DNA of 64,000 bases from Natronosalvus rutilus (lineage in GTDB: Archaea; Halobacteriota; Halobacteria; Halobacteriales; Natrialbaceae). The position numbers were made by a program, and so were the translations under genes. Positions 33,601 through 41,267 of this stretch are shown here, piece after piece. The stretch covers positions 1,283,451-1,347,450 of the forward strand of contig NZ_CP100355.1 in NCBI RefSeq assembly GCF_024204665.1, read 5' to 3'. Every line of letters begins with the position of its first letter. The stretch's first letter is position 1. Below the pieces are notes generated by a model that saw nothing but the letters and a program-made list of their open reading frames with translations, did not search any database and was not told the DNA's origin.

Positions 33601-34552
33601 CGTCGACTCGCTCTTGCCGCATACGAAGCGATTTCCTGACTGTGTGGTCTACGACGAAGCGATCGACGCACTCTGTTGTGGGGCCTGTGAGAATCGCTAC
33701 GATCCAACGATCGAGGGGATGAAGCGAGCGATCGAGTGCTGTCACTCCCTCGAGGGCGTCGATGCCGACGATATTCCGGTCTGTGAAATCAATCTCAAAC
33801 TCACGCCAGCCGAACGCGAAGCCTCCGAGTGGAGTGATCGACAACTCCTGTTCTTACAGGCGGTCTACAACGCCCAGCAGCTGCGATACGATCCCCTCGA
33901 GTACGACATCCTCTCTGATTCGATGCTCAGGCTCCAGGAGTACGTCGGCATCGATAACGACGACGTCACACCACTACTCGAGGCGGATGTCCTTCGTCAC
34001 GATACCGATCATCCACACCGGCTCTATACTGTTTCGTCGGACGGTCGGGCTGCCATCGGTGAGAGCTATCGACGCGGCGTCGACTATGGCCACGGCGTTG
34101 GCGACCTCGAAGAGTCCAGCCAGCACGTCCTCGGCATCGAGGTCACTCGCCAGTATCTGGAAGCGGCGTACGCCCAGAGTGCTGACTCGAGTGTTATGGA
34201 GGTGATTCCATACTACGACCTCGACGATCAACATCGACTCGACCTCGCAGGTATCGACGCCGATGGTGAGATCGTCGTCACTGCCGAAGTCGAACGGATC
34301 AACAACGATTATCATAGGGCCGTTCCCGAAGACTTCGATAAGATGGCTTCGTGTGAGCCTGAGGAAGCTATCTGGGTCGTTATGAAACAGGTCGATGGTC
34401 ACAAGGTGCTTTCTGCGCTCAACGATCCTTTAGTGGGTGAGCCTCGCGTCGAGAAAACCTACGCCAAGACGACGCCACCCCAGCAGTTCCGCATCGATAC
34501 TCCAGGGATGACCGCTATCTACCCTGCAGATTGGCTTCGAGAGCAGTTTTAA
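30647..34552 (+). CDS. VirD4/HerA-type conjugation coupling ATPase with C-terminal extension
   Basis: 1301 residues from ATG 30647. Residues 1-480 are an N-terminal region typical of haloarchaeal coupling proteins, without clear membrane segments. The ATPase has Walker A GDTGSGKS at 501-508 and two candidate acidic motifs, VVIFDFGG (Asp758) and VNLYLEEAKDVA (Glu803-Glu804), with SQGRSFGLSIMLGVQFPSQL after them as in VirD4/TrwB. A cysteine cluster (CCGACENRY...ECCHS, about 1022-1045) and a winged-helix-like part follow. The last 120 residues contain RLDLAGI (Asp1199) and TAEVER (Glu1214, Glu1216), spaced as in some nuclease folds. Coupling proteins bring relaxosome DNA to the channel. It is the likely partner of the operon at 1-5656. 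Confidence 0.75.
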   Translation: MATEKHTTPPAESASAGHEQDTDTVSETPTQRGSEPSLDHSERPPERSHENIATNGPLSETPPSRTYLEIRPSTNSLHSKTVSQAMESLYKRLQDRSVTGIWNSLRGRSSVPLIEWLLVSDGRSDTSIRYLVGTTEDSFLDDLEGICRTVFPNSYELTRVEWHPRDLEDSIENFDATVDTEPDTDTRPSGLFVAGVEYRGRAQLRRDWLMPFRTVDDLVDTSIDNSRGEPENAGSRRVPLAPLVETLCENDVPIVYQVVCQPAGSLQSLADEYGFDLESEVVTIGDRIADFLFPQPEPEERTKPRVVTPAYRARLEALERRDHRRVFQTSVRAVALTRGDSTKTTTAVHNLSGALGHLGGDFHEIQGHVVTDDDFHTGLTPPGTQLYKTLIDRTCLESTYDDLGNRFPWTPYESPGIVVSASELPLFCLVDGDGLTARGQRALETRHSERTGLPLPPAHQLTRYTGTGQALCRPLTDDRQPTAQRFVLPPDLQDRHLLIVGDTGSGKSVLTTGAMLSNTTATAGPEILFDYKGGGTAEEYLQTHYAAAGGLDADTVQYFDLTKMLPALTLFDIGPLLDAGLSREEARSRIAGHYEEILAGLMGEEQYYGATESTKAIRNHLRALYDPIHGLDAISHKDLYSALQRTLSDRTPPPTSDERLTEYFAGLLERDRDVFNMVLGGAVARVETIATDDRLAPLFDYVHTESEAEHGDSVQDPGRELRFDDATQIEPERESDQTRNPHFDFIDVIDDDCVVIFDFGGMEERVKRALTLVLLSNMWSALKARAEAPDTPPNPPQVNLYLEEAKDVAATQLVDTLLSQGRSFGLSIMLGVQFPSQLDSPDPSNQTYEEALNEIGTLVVGNVSIEDDLAKTLATDDVPPRKVARRLAAIRHGEWLIRPAAEFGAPPARPFLGRSLAPPRGHPASDEPLTGEQKRAFDAAFESITLETWRRSGLGHESEPTQAVHTDSSDDSDGDEPAHSESSLRVDSLLPHTKRFPDCVVYDEAIDALCCGACENRYDPTIEGMKRAIECCHSLEGVDADDIPVCEINLKLTPAEREASEWSDRQLLFLQAVYNAQQLRYDPLEYDILSDSMLRLQEYVGIDNDDVTPLLEADVLRHDTDHPHRLYTVSSDGRAAIGESYRRGVDYGHGVGDLEESSQHVLGIEVTRQYLEAAYAQSADSSVMEVIPYYDLDDQHRLDLAGIDADGEIVVTAEVERINNDYHRAVPEDFDKMASCEPEEAIWVVMKQVDGHKVLSALNDPLVGEPRVEKTYAKTTPPQQFRIDTPGMTAIYPADWLREQF

Positions 34553-34560
34553 CTGGATTA

Positions 34561-34620
34561 GGCGCTAAGTATCCTTCCTCAAGGAGCAACGCAGGGAGCG
34601 AGTAGGGTGGGGTAGTTCAC
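34561..34620 (+). repeat. solo right-end remnant of a TnpB element, second
   Basis: ATCCTTCCTCAAGGAGC followed by GAGTAGGGTGGGGTAGTTCA, only 8 bp after the coupling-ATPase stop. It combines the left-arm type (CCTTCCTCAAGGAG, as at 7893 and 61050) with the right-end type (AGTAGGGTGGGGTAGTT). Confidence 0.6.
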
Positions 34621-34687
34621 ACAGACCGTTTGGCGGCAGGGTCTAGTGAAAGAAGGTGTCCAGAATGGCGTATTTTGAGGGGAACAA

Positions 34688-34696
34688 TTTATAATT
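34688..34696 (+). promoter_or_regulatory. TATA box of the DtxR-type regulator gene
   Basis: TTTATAATT is centred 26 bp before ATG 34718, as in leaderless haloarchaeal genes. Immediately after it TTAG-CCCCGT-CTAA is an inverted pair of tetramers that could be the regulator's own box. Confidence 0.55.
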
Positions 34697-34717
34697 TAGC
34701 CCCGTCTAATACCCATT

Positions 34718-35389
34718 ATGATCTTGAGCGATAGCATGGAGGACTATCTCAAGGCGATCTATATTCTTCAGTCGGAAACGGCTGGCGCAGTCTCTACTTC
34801 TGATTTAGCGACATACCTCAGCGTAAAACCGCCAACTGCGACAAGCATGATCAAGAAATTGGCTGACCATGGTCTCGTCGAACACGAACCGTACCACGGC
34901 GTACAACTGACGAAAACCGGTGAGCCAATCGCACTCGAAGTCATTCGTCATCATCGTCTCTTAGAGCGGTATCTTGCTGACCATCTCGAATACGATTGGA
35001 GTGAGGTTCACGAGGAAGCGGATCGACTCGAACACCACATCAGCGATCAGTTTGCCGAGCGACTCACCGAACTTCTCGGTGAACCAACGACAGACCCACA
35101 CGGCGATCCGATACCTGGGCCGGAGCTTTCGGTCCCGGATATCGATCAGTCACGCAGGCTCATAGAACATGCAGTAGGCGATCGAGTACTGGTTACACGG
35201 GTGAGCGACCAAGACAAAGAGACGCTTTCGTATCTGACTAAAATAGGGATCAGACCTGGAATCCAGGCCACAATCACCGAGATCGCCCCGTTCGGTATGA
35301 TCACACTTCAATTGAATAATCACACAGAGTCCGTTTCGGTCCCAAAAGAGGTAGCCCGCTCAATTCGTGTCCGTCCTGTAGATGAATAA
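34718..35389 (+). CDS. DtxR/MntR/SirR family metal-dependent regulator
   Basis: 223 residues from ATG 34718. Order: N-terminal winged helix (SMEDYLKAIYILQSETAGAV, DLATYLSVKPPTATSMIKKL), dimerisation and metal domain (IRHHRLLERYLADHLEYDW, EADRLEHHISDQFAERL) with the His/Glu ligands of the family, and a C-terminal SH3/FeoA-like domain from about residue 150 (LVTRVSDQDKETLSYLTKIG). Such proteins repress Fe or Mn uptake genes when metal is plentiful. The gene next downstream is the MCO-TnpB fusion, not a transporter, so the targets lie elsewhere. Confidence 0.9.
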   Translation: MILSDSMEDYLKAIYILQSETAGAVSTSDLATYLSVKPPTATSMIKKLADHGLVEHEPYHGVQLTKTGEPIALEVIRHHRLLERYLADHLEYDWSEVHEEADRLEHHISDQFAERLTELLGEPTTDPHGDPIPGPELSVPDIDQSRRLIEHAVGDRVLVTRVSDQDKETLSYLTKIGIRPGIQATITEIAPFGMITLQLNNHTESVSVPKEVARSIRVRPVDE

Positions 35390-35454
35390 ACAGCGTGACG
35401 AATTCTCTCTCTTTATTAGATTAGACGAAGACTAAGTTTAGAACGGTCAAAACT

Positions 35455-37509
35455 ATGGGTGAGTGGGTGCAATCATCTAGCAATGACCGAACCACGATTG
35501 GGGAAATGGAGGGGCGAATGCCCTCTGTAGACTACGGGACAGCCGAAGAGGTAACGCGAACACTCGAACGACGACTGGTTGAGCGACTCCAGTCAGATGT
35601 AACCGCCACGCGACGCTCCGTCCTCGGCGGTATTGGGGTCGCTGGCAGCGCTGCGTTTGGCGTCGGTCGAAGCGCACTGAGCAGTGGAGGGGACGATGAT
35701 CACGATGGGCACGGCGGACACGGAGTCGTCGGCGAATTTGAGGACGCTGACTTCGACCCACACGAATACCTCACGGCGTTCAATACGGGACAAAACGGCC
35801 AGGAGAACGTTCAACAAGATGCTTACGAGGAGGACGGACGAACTGTACGAGAGTTCGAACTCACGGCTGTCGATGTTCCGATTACCATTGCGCCCGGGAT
35901 CGAGTTCGACGCGTGGGCGTTCAACGGGCAGGTTCCTGGGCCTACGCTTCGAGTCGTTGAAGGCGATCTCATTCGGGTGAAGTTCGCCAATGGAAGTCGC
36001 CACGCCCATACGATCCACCCGCACCTTCGAAATCTCGATCCGACGATGGACGGTGTACCCCAGAACGGCCCTGGGGCACTCGAACCGGGTGAATCGTTCA
36101 CCTATGAATGGATCGCCCAGCCAACGGGGATGCACTTCTATCACTGCCACGCAATGCCGCTGAAAGAACACATCCACCGCGGCCTCTACGGGACGATCAT
36201 CGTCGAAGTGGAGCCGACGGTCAAGTACCGAGCGCACCCTGAAACTGAAGAAGACAAAGAGTCAGCACTCTATCAAATCAATCTCAACCGGGAAGTCTAC
36301 AACCATGCGCTCACCCAGTACTACAACCCGGCTCCCGAACACGACAAACCAACGTACACAACCCTACAAAACAAGCTTCCTGAGTGGAAGCGCGAATTCC
36401 CCAAGTGGGTCGAAGCGCATTCGAAAGCCCTGCAAATGGCAGTGCGGCGCATCTACTGGGCGAGAGACGCACTCGACGAACTCGAAACGCGAGGGCATAA
36501 CGTGGGTGGCTTGACGTGGAAGCGGCCACACGATTTCCGTAGTGTCACGTACAACCAATCCGGCTTTGACGTGGATAGTAACACGGGCCGGGATGGACAT
36601 GCGACGCTGGAACTCTCGAAAATCGGCACCTTCGACATCGAATATCACCGTCCACTTCCCGACGACGCCAACATCAAACAGGTCATTCTCAAGCAGGAGA
36701 AATCGGGAAAATGGTTTGTCAGTATCGTCCTCGATACGGAACCAGAGTATCCAGAGCCACCCGAGCCCTCGACCATTGACGTCGAGGACACGGTGGGCAT
36801 CGACCTTGGCATCCTCGCGTTCACGCACGACTCGGACGGAATCGCTGTGACGCCGCCAGAGTTCAGCGAGGACATCAAACGCATTGACAAGCGCCACCGC
36901 GAACTCTCAGGCAAAGACCACGGGTCGAACAACTGGGAGAAAGCGCGGCGGCGACTCGCCGAAGCATACGAAGACTTGCAAAACAAGTTCAAGGACTTCC
37001 GCGAGAAACTCGCTCGGGCATACACCCGCGAGTTCGACGCCGTGTTTCTCGAAGACCTGAATACCCGAGGATTACTCCGCTTGTCATCGAACTGGCGAAA
37101 CATCGCATTGATGTCATGGTATGAGACGATTCAAACGTTCAAACGCCACGGCCGAAAGAACGGCTGTCACGTTATCACCGTGCCTCCTGAGGGGACGACG
37201 AAGCGCTGTGCAAAGTGTAGCGTGGAGACCGCGAAGCCACTGTGGGTACGTGAACACTCGTGCCCAGCGTGCGGATTCGAGGCCGACCGCGATAGGAACG
37301 CGGCGTTTGAAGTGCAGAAGTTGGGGTTGAAGGAGTTGGGGGTCGACTATTCTCTTGACGTCCTGTTAGGGCTGGGAGAGTCCGAATCAACGCCTGCGGA
37401 GACTGCAACCGCTGTGGATACCCGTGAGGTATCTGCAAGTCGCGTCGTAGAAACAGGAAGCCTGCCGTCGCGAAACGCAGGACGCCCCGCGTCACCGCAC
37501 GCGGGGTAA
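35455..37509 (+). CDS. in-frame fusion: truncated multicopper oxidase + TnpB
   Basis: 684 codons from ATG 35455. Residues 1-252 are the start of a Tat-exported multicopper oxidase: signal TRRSVLGGIGVAGSAAFG, a His/Gly/Asp-rich linker, cupredoxin parts PGPTLRVVEGDLIRVKFANG, HAHTIHPHL and the copper motif HFYHCHAMPLKEHI. At about codon 253 the frame changes without a stop into TnpB (VKYRAHPETEEDKESALYQ). The TnpB part has the full triad Asp450 (VGIDLGILAF), Glu533 (VFLEDLN) and Asp613 (DRDRNAA) and a CAKC...CPAC zinc finger. The later cupredoxin domains and the remaining copper ligands are gone. A Tat signal on a DNA nuclease would be useless or harmful, so TnpB may start internally, or the fusion may be silent. 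Confidence 0.8.
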   Translation: MGEWVQSSSNDRTTIGEMEGRMPSVDYGTAEEVTRTLERRLVERLQSDVTATRRSVLGGIGVAGSAAFGVGRSALSSGGDDDHDGHGGHGVVGEFEDADFDPHEYLTAFNTGQNGQENVQQDAYEEDGRTVREFELTAVDVPITIAPGIEFDAWAFNGQVPGPTLRVVEGDLIRVKFANGSRHAHTIHPHLRNLDPTMDGVPQNGPGALEPGESFTYEWIAQPTGMHFYHCHAMPLKEHIHRGLYGTIIVEVEPTVKYRAHPETEEDKESALYQINLNREVYNHALTQYYNPAPEHDKPTYTTLQNKLPEWKREFPKWVEAHSKALQMAVRRIYWARDALDELETRGHNVGGLTWKRPHDFRSVTYNQSGFDVDSNTGRDGHATLELSKIGTFDIEYHRPLPDDANIKQVILKQEKSGKWFVSIVLDTEPEYPEPPEPSTIDVEDTVGIDLGILAFTHDSDGIAVTPPEFSEDIKRIDKRHRELSGKDHGSNNWEKARRRLAEAYEDLQNKFKDFREKLARAYTREFDAVFLEDLNTRGLLRLSSNWRNIALMSWYETIQTFKRHGRKNGCHVITVPPEGTTKRCAKCSVETAKPLWVREHSCPACGFEADRDRNAAFEVQKLGLKELGVDYSLDVLLGLGESESTPAETATAVDTREVSASRVVETGSLPSRNAGRPASPHAG

Positions 37510-37510
37510 A
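36211..37510 (+). mobile_element. IS1341-type element inserted into the multicopper oxidase gene
   Basis: The left edge is taken where the oxidase reading turns into TnpB (about 36211). The right end is the perfect stem-loop CCCCGCG-TCACCGCA-CGCGGGG at 37485-37506, overlapping the tnpB stop codon. The normal start codon and left end of the element are not visible, so the left part of the element was lost or the insertion was combined with a deletion. Confidence 0.55.
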
Positions 37511-37523
37511 CTTCACGCAGTTA

Positions 37524-37550
37524 TGCTGAATACAGAGCGCGAATCGGTCA
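37524..37550 (+). repeat. dispersed palindromic repeat, copy F
   Basis: TGCTGAATACAGAGCGCGAA, only 14 bp after the TnpB fusion stop; the rest of the unit is degenerate. Confidence 0.55.
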
Positions 37551-37614
37551 CTCCTCGTTCAGTGAGAAGCGGCGATACAGATTGGTCGATACAACCTGTG
37601 GAGAGTATGGCCGC

Positions 37615-38133
37615 TCAGTCGTCAAGATATGGTTTCTCAACATGTGGGTCGCCCCCAATAAGCGTCGTCAGCCACCGAGTGACGGTATCGAACAACGCAA
37701 CGAGTGGACCCAGTGCGCGTTCGACGTACGAAATCGGGCGGGCGACGCGGAGACTCCAGGACTCTGCATGGCCGAGCCCGTACGATTTCGGCACGATTTC
37801 TCCGAAGACGAGGATTAGAACGCTGACGCTGAGTGTTGCTATTACGACGGCGAACCCAGGGGGAACGAACCGTGCAACAAGAAGTGTGATGATGCTGGTG
37901 ATGGCGATGTTAACGAGGTTGTTCCCGACCAGCAGTGTGACGAGGAGTCGATGCGGGTTCGCACGGAGTTGTTGGAGTGTACGACTATCTCGTGTACTGT
38001 CTTCGGGAGTAGTCTCCACCCATTCATCCGGGAGCGAAAAGATCGCTGACTCACTGCTGGAAAAGAATGCACTCAATGACAATAGAATCACGACTGCGAT
38101 AAGGGACGGTACCAAGAACAAGTATGTACTCAT
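37615..38133 (-). pseudogene. truncated DUF21 (CNNM/CorC-type) transporter
   Basis: 172 residues from ATG 38133 (MSTYLFLVPSLIAVVIL). The DUF21 membrane domain is clear: LSAFFSSSESAIFSLPDEW, LLVTLLVGNNLVNIAITSI and LILVFGEIVPKSYGLGHAES. The frame stops at EKPYLDD, where the family goes on with CBS and CorC_HlyC domains. Dispersed repeats F and G lie just beyond both ends of the fragment in opposite orientations, so the 3' part was probably lost by a rearrangement at repeat F. A membrane-domain-only product is possible but regulation by CBS would be lost. Confidence 0.65.
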
Positions 38134-38240
38134 GTTTGGCTCATACAAAGGTAGGTGTATGAATACCGGTGGTTGGTTTGCAAGCGTAGTGAGCGGGTGG
38201 TCCAACTTTCTCAACGTGAAACAAACACAGCAATCGTGCT

Positions 38241-38310
38241 GTACCCTCTGTATTCAGCACGCGCCTTCTGACAGAATCTGAGCAGGACGGTCAGCAACTG
38301 CTGGATAGTA
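38241..38310 (-). repeat. dispersed palindromic repeat, copy G
   Basis: ACCCTCTGTATTCAGCACGC, a spacer of about 40 bp, then AACTGCTGGATAG: a short stem with a loop of the same size as in copies A and B2. Confidence 0.5.
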
Positions 38311-38451
38311 GGCATCTATCGTTCATCAGCGGACTGATCCCTAGCACACTGTTTCCCTAGTCAAATAGGCATCTTGTTCAACCCCTGCAGATGTTTCACG
38401 GAGTGGCGTTATGTGACTGGTTCTCATAGTAGAATTGAGGTTAACTAACCC

Positions 38452-38535
38452 ATGGCGGACAGCACATTGCCAGACCTGCAAATGCTCTCACTACAATCGA
38501 TGTCTGGTAACCCATTGAGGAGTCATCATGCCTGA
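38452..38535 (+). CDS. possible 27-residue leader peptide
   Basis: ATG 38452 to TGA 38533 (MADSTLPDLQMLSLQSMSGN then PLRSHHA). Its stop lies 8 bp inside the start of the nitroreductase-like gene, the arrangement of a translationally coupled upstream ORF. The sequence is neither very hydrophobic nor acidic. It could be a regulatory leader, a small peptide acted on by the downstream protein, or chance. Confidence 0.25.
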   Translation: MADSTLPDLQMLSLQSMSGNPLRSHHA

Positions 38536-39829
38536 CACCACACAATCCCTTACCGAACTGCTCGAGTATCCACTGCTTCAGGCCATTTTCGGGCGACGGT
38601 CCCGTCGGTTCGGTCGTGGCCTGTCGATCCCCTCGGGGCCGCTGGCGTTCGAATCGGACGCTGACCCGCTTCCATTATCCGACCTCGAGCAATCGGTCCT
38701 CGTCGCTGCCGGAATCGGGGTGAGCGGGTGGCACTACGGGATTCCGTTCGGCCCGCATCGGCCGGACGAACACACCGATTTCTCGGTCCGATTGACCGGT
38801 CGAACGGCACCGACGGCGGCCGGGATCGGCACACCGGTCCTGTTCTATACCGACGACGACGGCACATACCTAACGAACACCCGGAGCGTCGAACCGAGCC
38901 GACTCCGCGAGGCAATGGACCTCGAAGACGACGCTGGACGCATTATGGCAGTGGCCAGAGCGCACACTGAGAAACTCGACGACGAGCGGGTGGACATCCC
39001 CGCCGAGTCCGGCCACATGCTCGAACCGAACCACTGGTGGACCAACACGCCGGGGTCGACGCTGTTCATGCCCGTCGGCGATGCCAGCGAAGAGATGCTG
39101 GCGCTCCTCTGTCTTTTCGTCGAGAACGGCTACGTGATCATGGATGACGAGATCGGTGAACCGGCCGGCGACCTCGGGCCGTACATCGAATTGGGGTTGT
39201 TGGACGCCGATAAGGCGTTCCCGCTGTCCTTCCTCGAACGCGCCACTCTGGAACAGAACTGTGCCGAGCTGGCGTTCATGGCACACAACATGGTGCTTAC
39301 GATGCAGGCGATGGGACTTGGCGGATTGTATTTTGCGGGGATCAACGAACTGAGCCTGTTCGGTGCCCCGATGCGTGACGATCTCGACGGGCTCGGGTTC
39401 CGGTTCGTCGACAATGAGGACTGGACTGTACCGAACCCAGTGGGCCTCGACGACCGGTACGAGGGCCTCTGTCCACCCTACTATCCGGACATGCACGCGG
39501 CGGTCGACGAACTCGTCGAGCGAAAGTTCGGCCCGGGCGGCACCTACGACCCGGCGACGCCTGGTCCGTGGGAGGACAGCGAGGCGGTGAAGCGCTCTAT
39601 CGAGCCATACGACGACGAGACGGTCGAGTGCCTCGGCGAAATCGCCCAGTACGTCTACGACAAACACGGGAAGTTCCCGGGGACAGTGCCGACGATGGTG
39701 CTGCCCGGTTGCGTCCAGGCACACCATATTGATACGAACTACTACGACGCGCATTTCAAAGCCGGTGTGTACCTCGATACCCACGCCGAGCACATGCAGC
39801 GATGGCACGAAGAGGAAAGCCCGTCTTGA
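38528..39829 (+). CDS. nitroreductase-like (SagB-type fold) protein
   Basis: 433 residues from ATG 38528, with a Shine-Dalgarno-like TTGAGGAG 7 bp upstream. Residues 20-75 have RRSRRFGRGLSIPSGPL and DLEQSVLVAAGIGVSGWHYG, and residues 225-260 ELAFMAHNMVLTMQAMGLGG followed by LYFAGIN, both as in FMN-binding nitroreductase folds (RRSxR start; AxxNMxLxAxALGLGG core). Other parts (around LPGCVQAHHIDTNYYDAHF) are not familiar. It may bind FMN and oxidise or reduce an unknown substrate. Family call is moderate, exact role unknown. Confidence 0.5.
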   Translation: MPDTTQSLTELLEYPLLQAIFGRRSRRFGRGLSIPSGPLAFESDADPLPLSDLEQSVLVAAGIGVSGWHYGIPFGPHRPDEHTDFSVRLTGRTAPTAAGIGTPVLFYTDDDGTYLTNTRSVEPSRLREAMDLEDDAGRIMAVARAHTEKLDDERVDIPAESGHMLEPNHWWTNTPGSTLFMPVGDASEEMLALLCLFVENGYVIMDDEIGEPAGDLGPYIELGLLDADKAFPLSFLERATLEQNCAELAFMAHNMVLTMQAMGLGGLYFAGINELSLFGAPMRDDLDGLGFRFVDNEDWTVPNPVGLDDRYEGLCPPYYPDMHAAVDELVERKFGPGGTYDPATPGPWEDSEAVKRSIEPYDDETVECLGEIAQYVYDKHGKFPGTVPTMVLPGCVQAHHIDTNYYDAHFKAGVYLDTHAEHMQRWHEEESPS

Positions 39830-39881
39830 TCGCCTCTCACATTCGGGAACGATTACCCGGAGGACGTTATCGCAGGCATGT

Positions 39882-40074
39882 CTACTCTATATCCAGCACG
39901 CCTGTCCTGGTGGCAACTTAGTAGGTAATTCAGACGCTGCTGAATACAGGGCACGAATGTCGCACGAGATGAAAGTCGATCTCCGAAAGTCGGGGATCGC
40001 TCAGTACAGGGCGAGAATGTTGTACGAGATTCAATTCGGGTTTCGAAGGTGGTGATCGCTCAGAACAGAGGAGG
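39882..40074 (+). repeat. dispersed palindromic repeat, copy H with tandem duplication
   Basis: TATATCCAGCACGCC, spacer, then TGCTGAATACAGGGCACGAA with TCGCACGAGAT and GGGATCGCTCAGTACAGGGC, then the second half of the unit again (CGAGAATGTTGTACGAGATT to GGTGATCGCTCAGAACAGAG). The duplicated unit is about 62 bp. Confidence 0.7.
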
Positions 40075-40133
40075 TACGTATTAGAGACAGGAATGCCCGA
40101 TTGGCGAGGCGCGGGGTGATTGGGGCGTATTCA

Positions 40134-40466
40134 TCAGCGACGTATGCGTCCCAGTATCCGGCTTCGAACGTCATCGGCGGAAACGTACGTTTGGTTGTCG
40201 GTTGGGCCAAGCACTTCATCAAGGGATTCCCATCCATCCTGCGTTTCGATTTCATAGTCGCCATAGGCCTCGATCAAGTCATCCGTCGTGGTTGGATAGT
40301 CATGGGTTTCGAGTGCTTCATCAAGGTCATCAAGCTGCTCAACAGTGTCGTTGCGTATCGGTTCGGCCTCATCGGCCCGGGTACGTGCTTCCTCAACTTC
40401 TCGCTCTTGCTGGCGTCGCTCTTCGTCATCTGCTTGTTTGTCCTGGCCCTGTTTGTCATCTGCCAT
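40134..40466 (-). CDS. DUF5789 family protein
   Basis: 110 residues from ATG 40466 (MADDKQGQDKQADDEERRQQ); an in-frame ATG at 40511 would add 15 residues. The N-terminal third is a charged helix (ERRQQEREVEEARTRADEAE). The C-terminal part, LDDLDEALETHDYPTTTDDL then IEAYGDYEIETQDG and SLDEVLGP, is the typical DUF5789 ending in haloarchaea, as I recall the family. Function unknown; the fold is small and probably alpha-helical. Confidence 0.68.
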   Translation of the reverse strand: MADDKQGQDKQADDEERRQQEREVEEARTRADEAEPIRNDTVEQLDDLDEALETHDYPTTTDDLIEAYGDYEIETQDGWESLDEVLGPTDNQTYVSADDVRSRILGRIRR

Positions 40467-40620
40467 CGCGTGCAATAGGGGATCGATTCGGATAACGGTG
40501 TGGTCGCTCATCGGTGCGACCGCCTCTACAGACCTCTCCTGGGATCGGTACATTCGTATCCATGTGAGTCGGTTGGTTCTGCCCAGTGTGGAGAACTAAA
40601 CAAGGTCGATGGGCTGACTA

Positions 40621-40638
40621 TATCCTCTGTATTCAGCA
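40621..40638 (-). repeat. dispersed palindromic repeat, copy I (half)
   Basis: TATCCTCTGTATTCAGCA; the complementary half is not recognisable nearby. Confidence 0.5.
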
Positions 40639-40698
40639 GACAACTCTTGTTATCTACTGAGGGTTACAACAAAACGTGCTAATCGCGTTTCAAATAAC

Positions 40699-41267
40699 TC
40701 ATAATCGGGTTCTGCGTCCGGAAGAATAGGTTTGGTCTCTCTTCGAAGGCCGATTATGAAGATAGTCTAGGAACGGTTTCACGATAAGAATCTCCCCTCG
40801 AGCGTATGACTTTTGTCCTAATCGTCGAATAAGGGGCTTCTCGAGGCGGTTAGGGAGCATTCGCGTATGTTTTAGTGAATGCCGAGACTGATGGACGAGC
40901 GAGGTCCATTTCGTGATCGGTACTCGCTGGGTAGCTGCAGGGCTCAAGGCGTCAAACGTGCATAATCGGTTCGAGACGCACTCTCGGGTGCGTTTACCTT
41001 CTCGAGAGGGGTTTCGGTCCGATCGGTAATTCCAGTGTTGTCTAGCACCCCAAAACCGATAGCAGGGAACCGATTATGAACTTTTGAATTGGAAACTGGA
41101 CGGCCACGCGTTCGACTCGAGTGGGTGAGTGAGATCCCTGCAGAGAAGGCTCCAAACCAGCGAATTCATTTTCGTGGATTGGATCTGAGACGCTCTTCGT
41201 AACGTTTCTTTTCCGGGTAAGCGCTAACCCGGAAAACGCAAGAGGGAAACCGATTATGAACTTTTGA
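40699..41267. repeat. cluster of CCGATTATGAA motifs upstream of the STT3-like gene
   Basis: CGATTATGA or its complement TCATAATCG (one G variant) occurs at 40699, 40750, 40960, 41070 and 41250. The last two lie in direct repeats (41064-41087 and 41243-41267) that share AACCGATTATGAACTTTTGA. The wider region 40640-41628 has no convincing gene. Confidence 0.55.

Noticed and set aside
38870-39808. 312-codon open frame on the minus strand
   Set aside because: Antisense to the nitroreductase-like gene; no motif.
39948-40074. possible short CRISPR array (two similar 62-bp units)
   Set aside because: Only two units with no unique spacers; the unit belongs to the dispersed palindromic repeat family.
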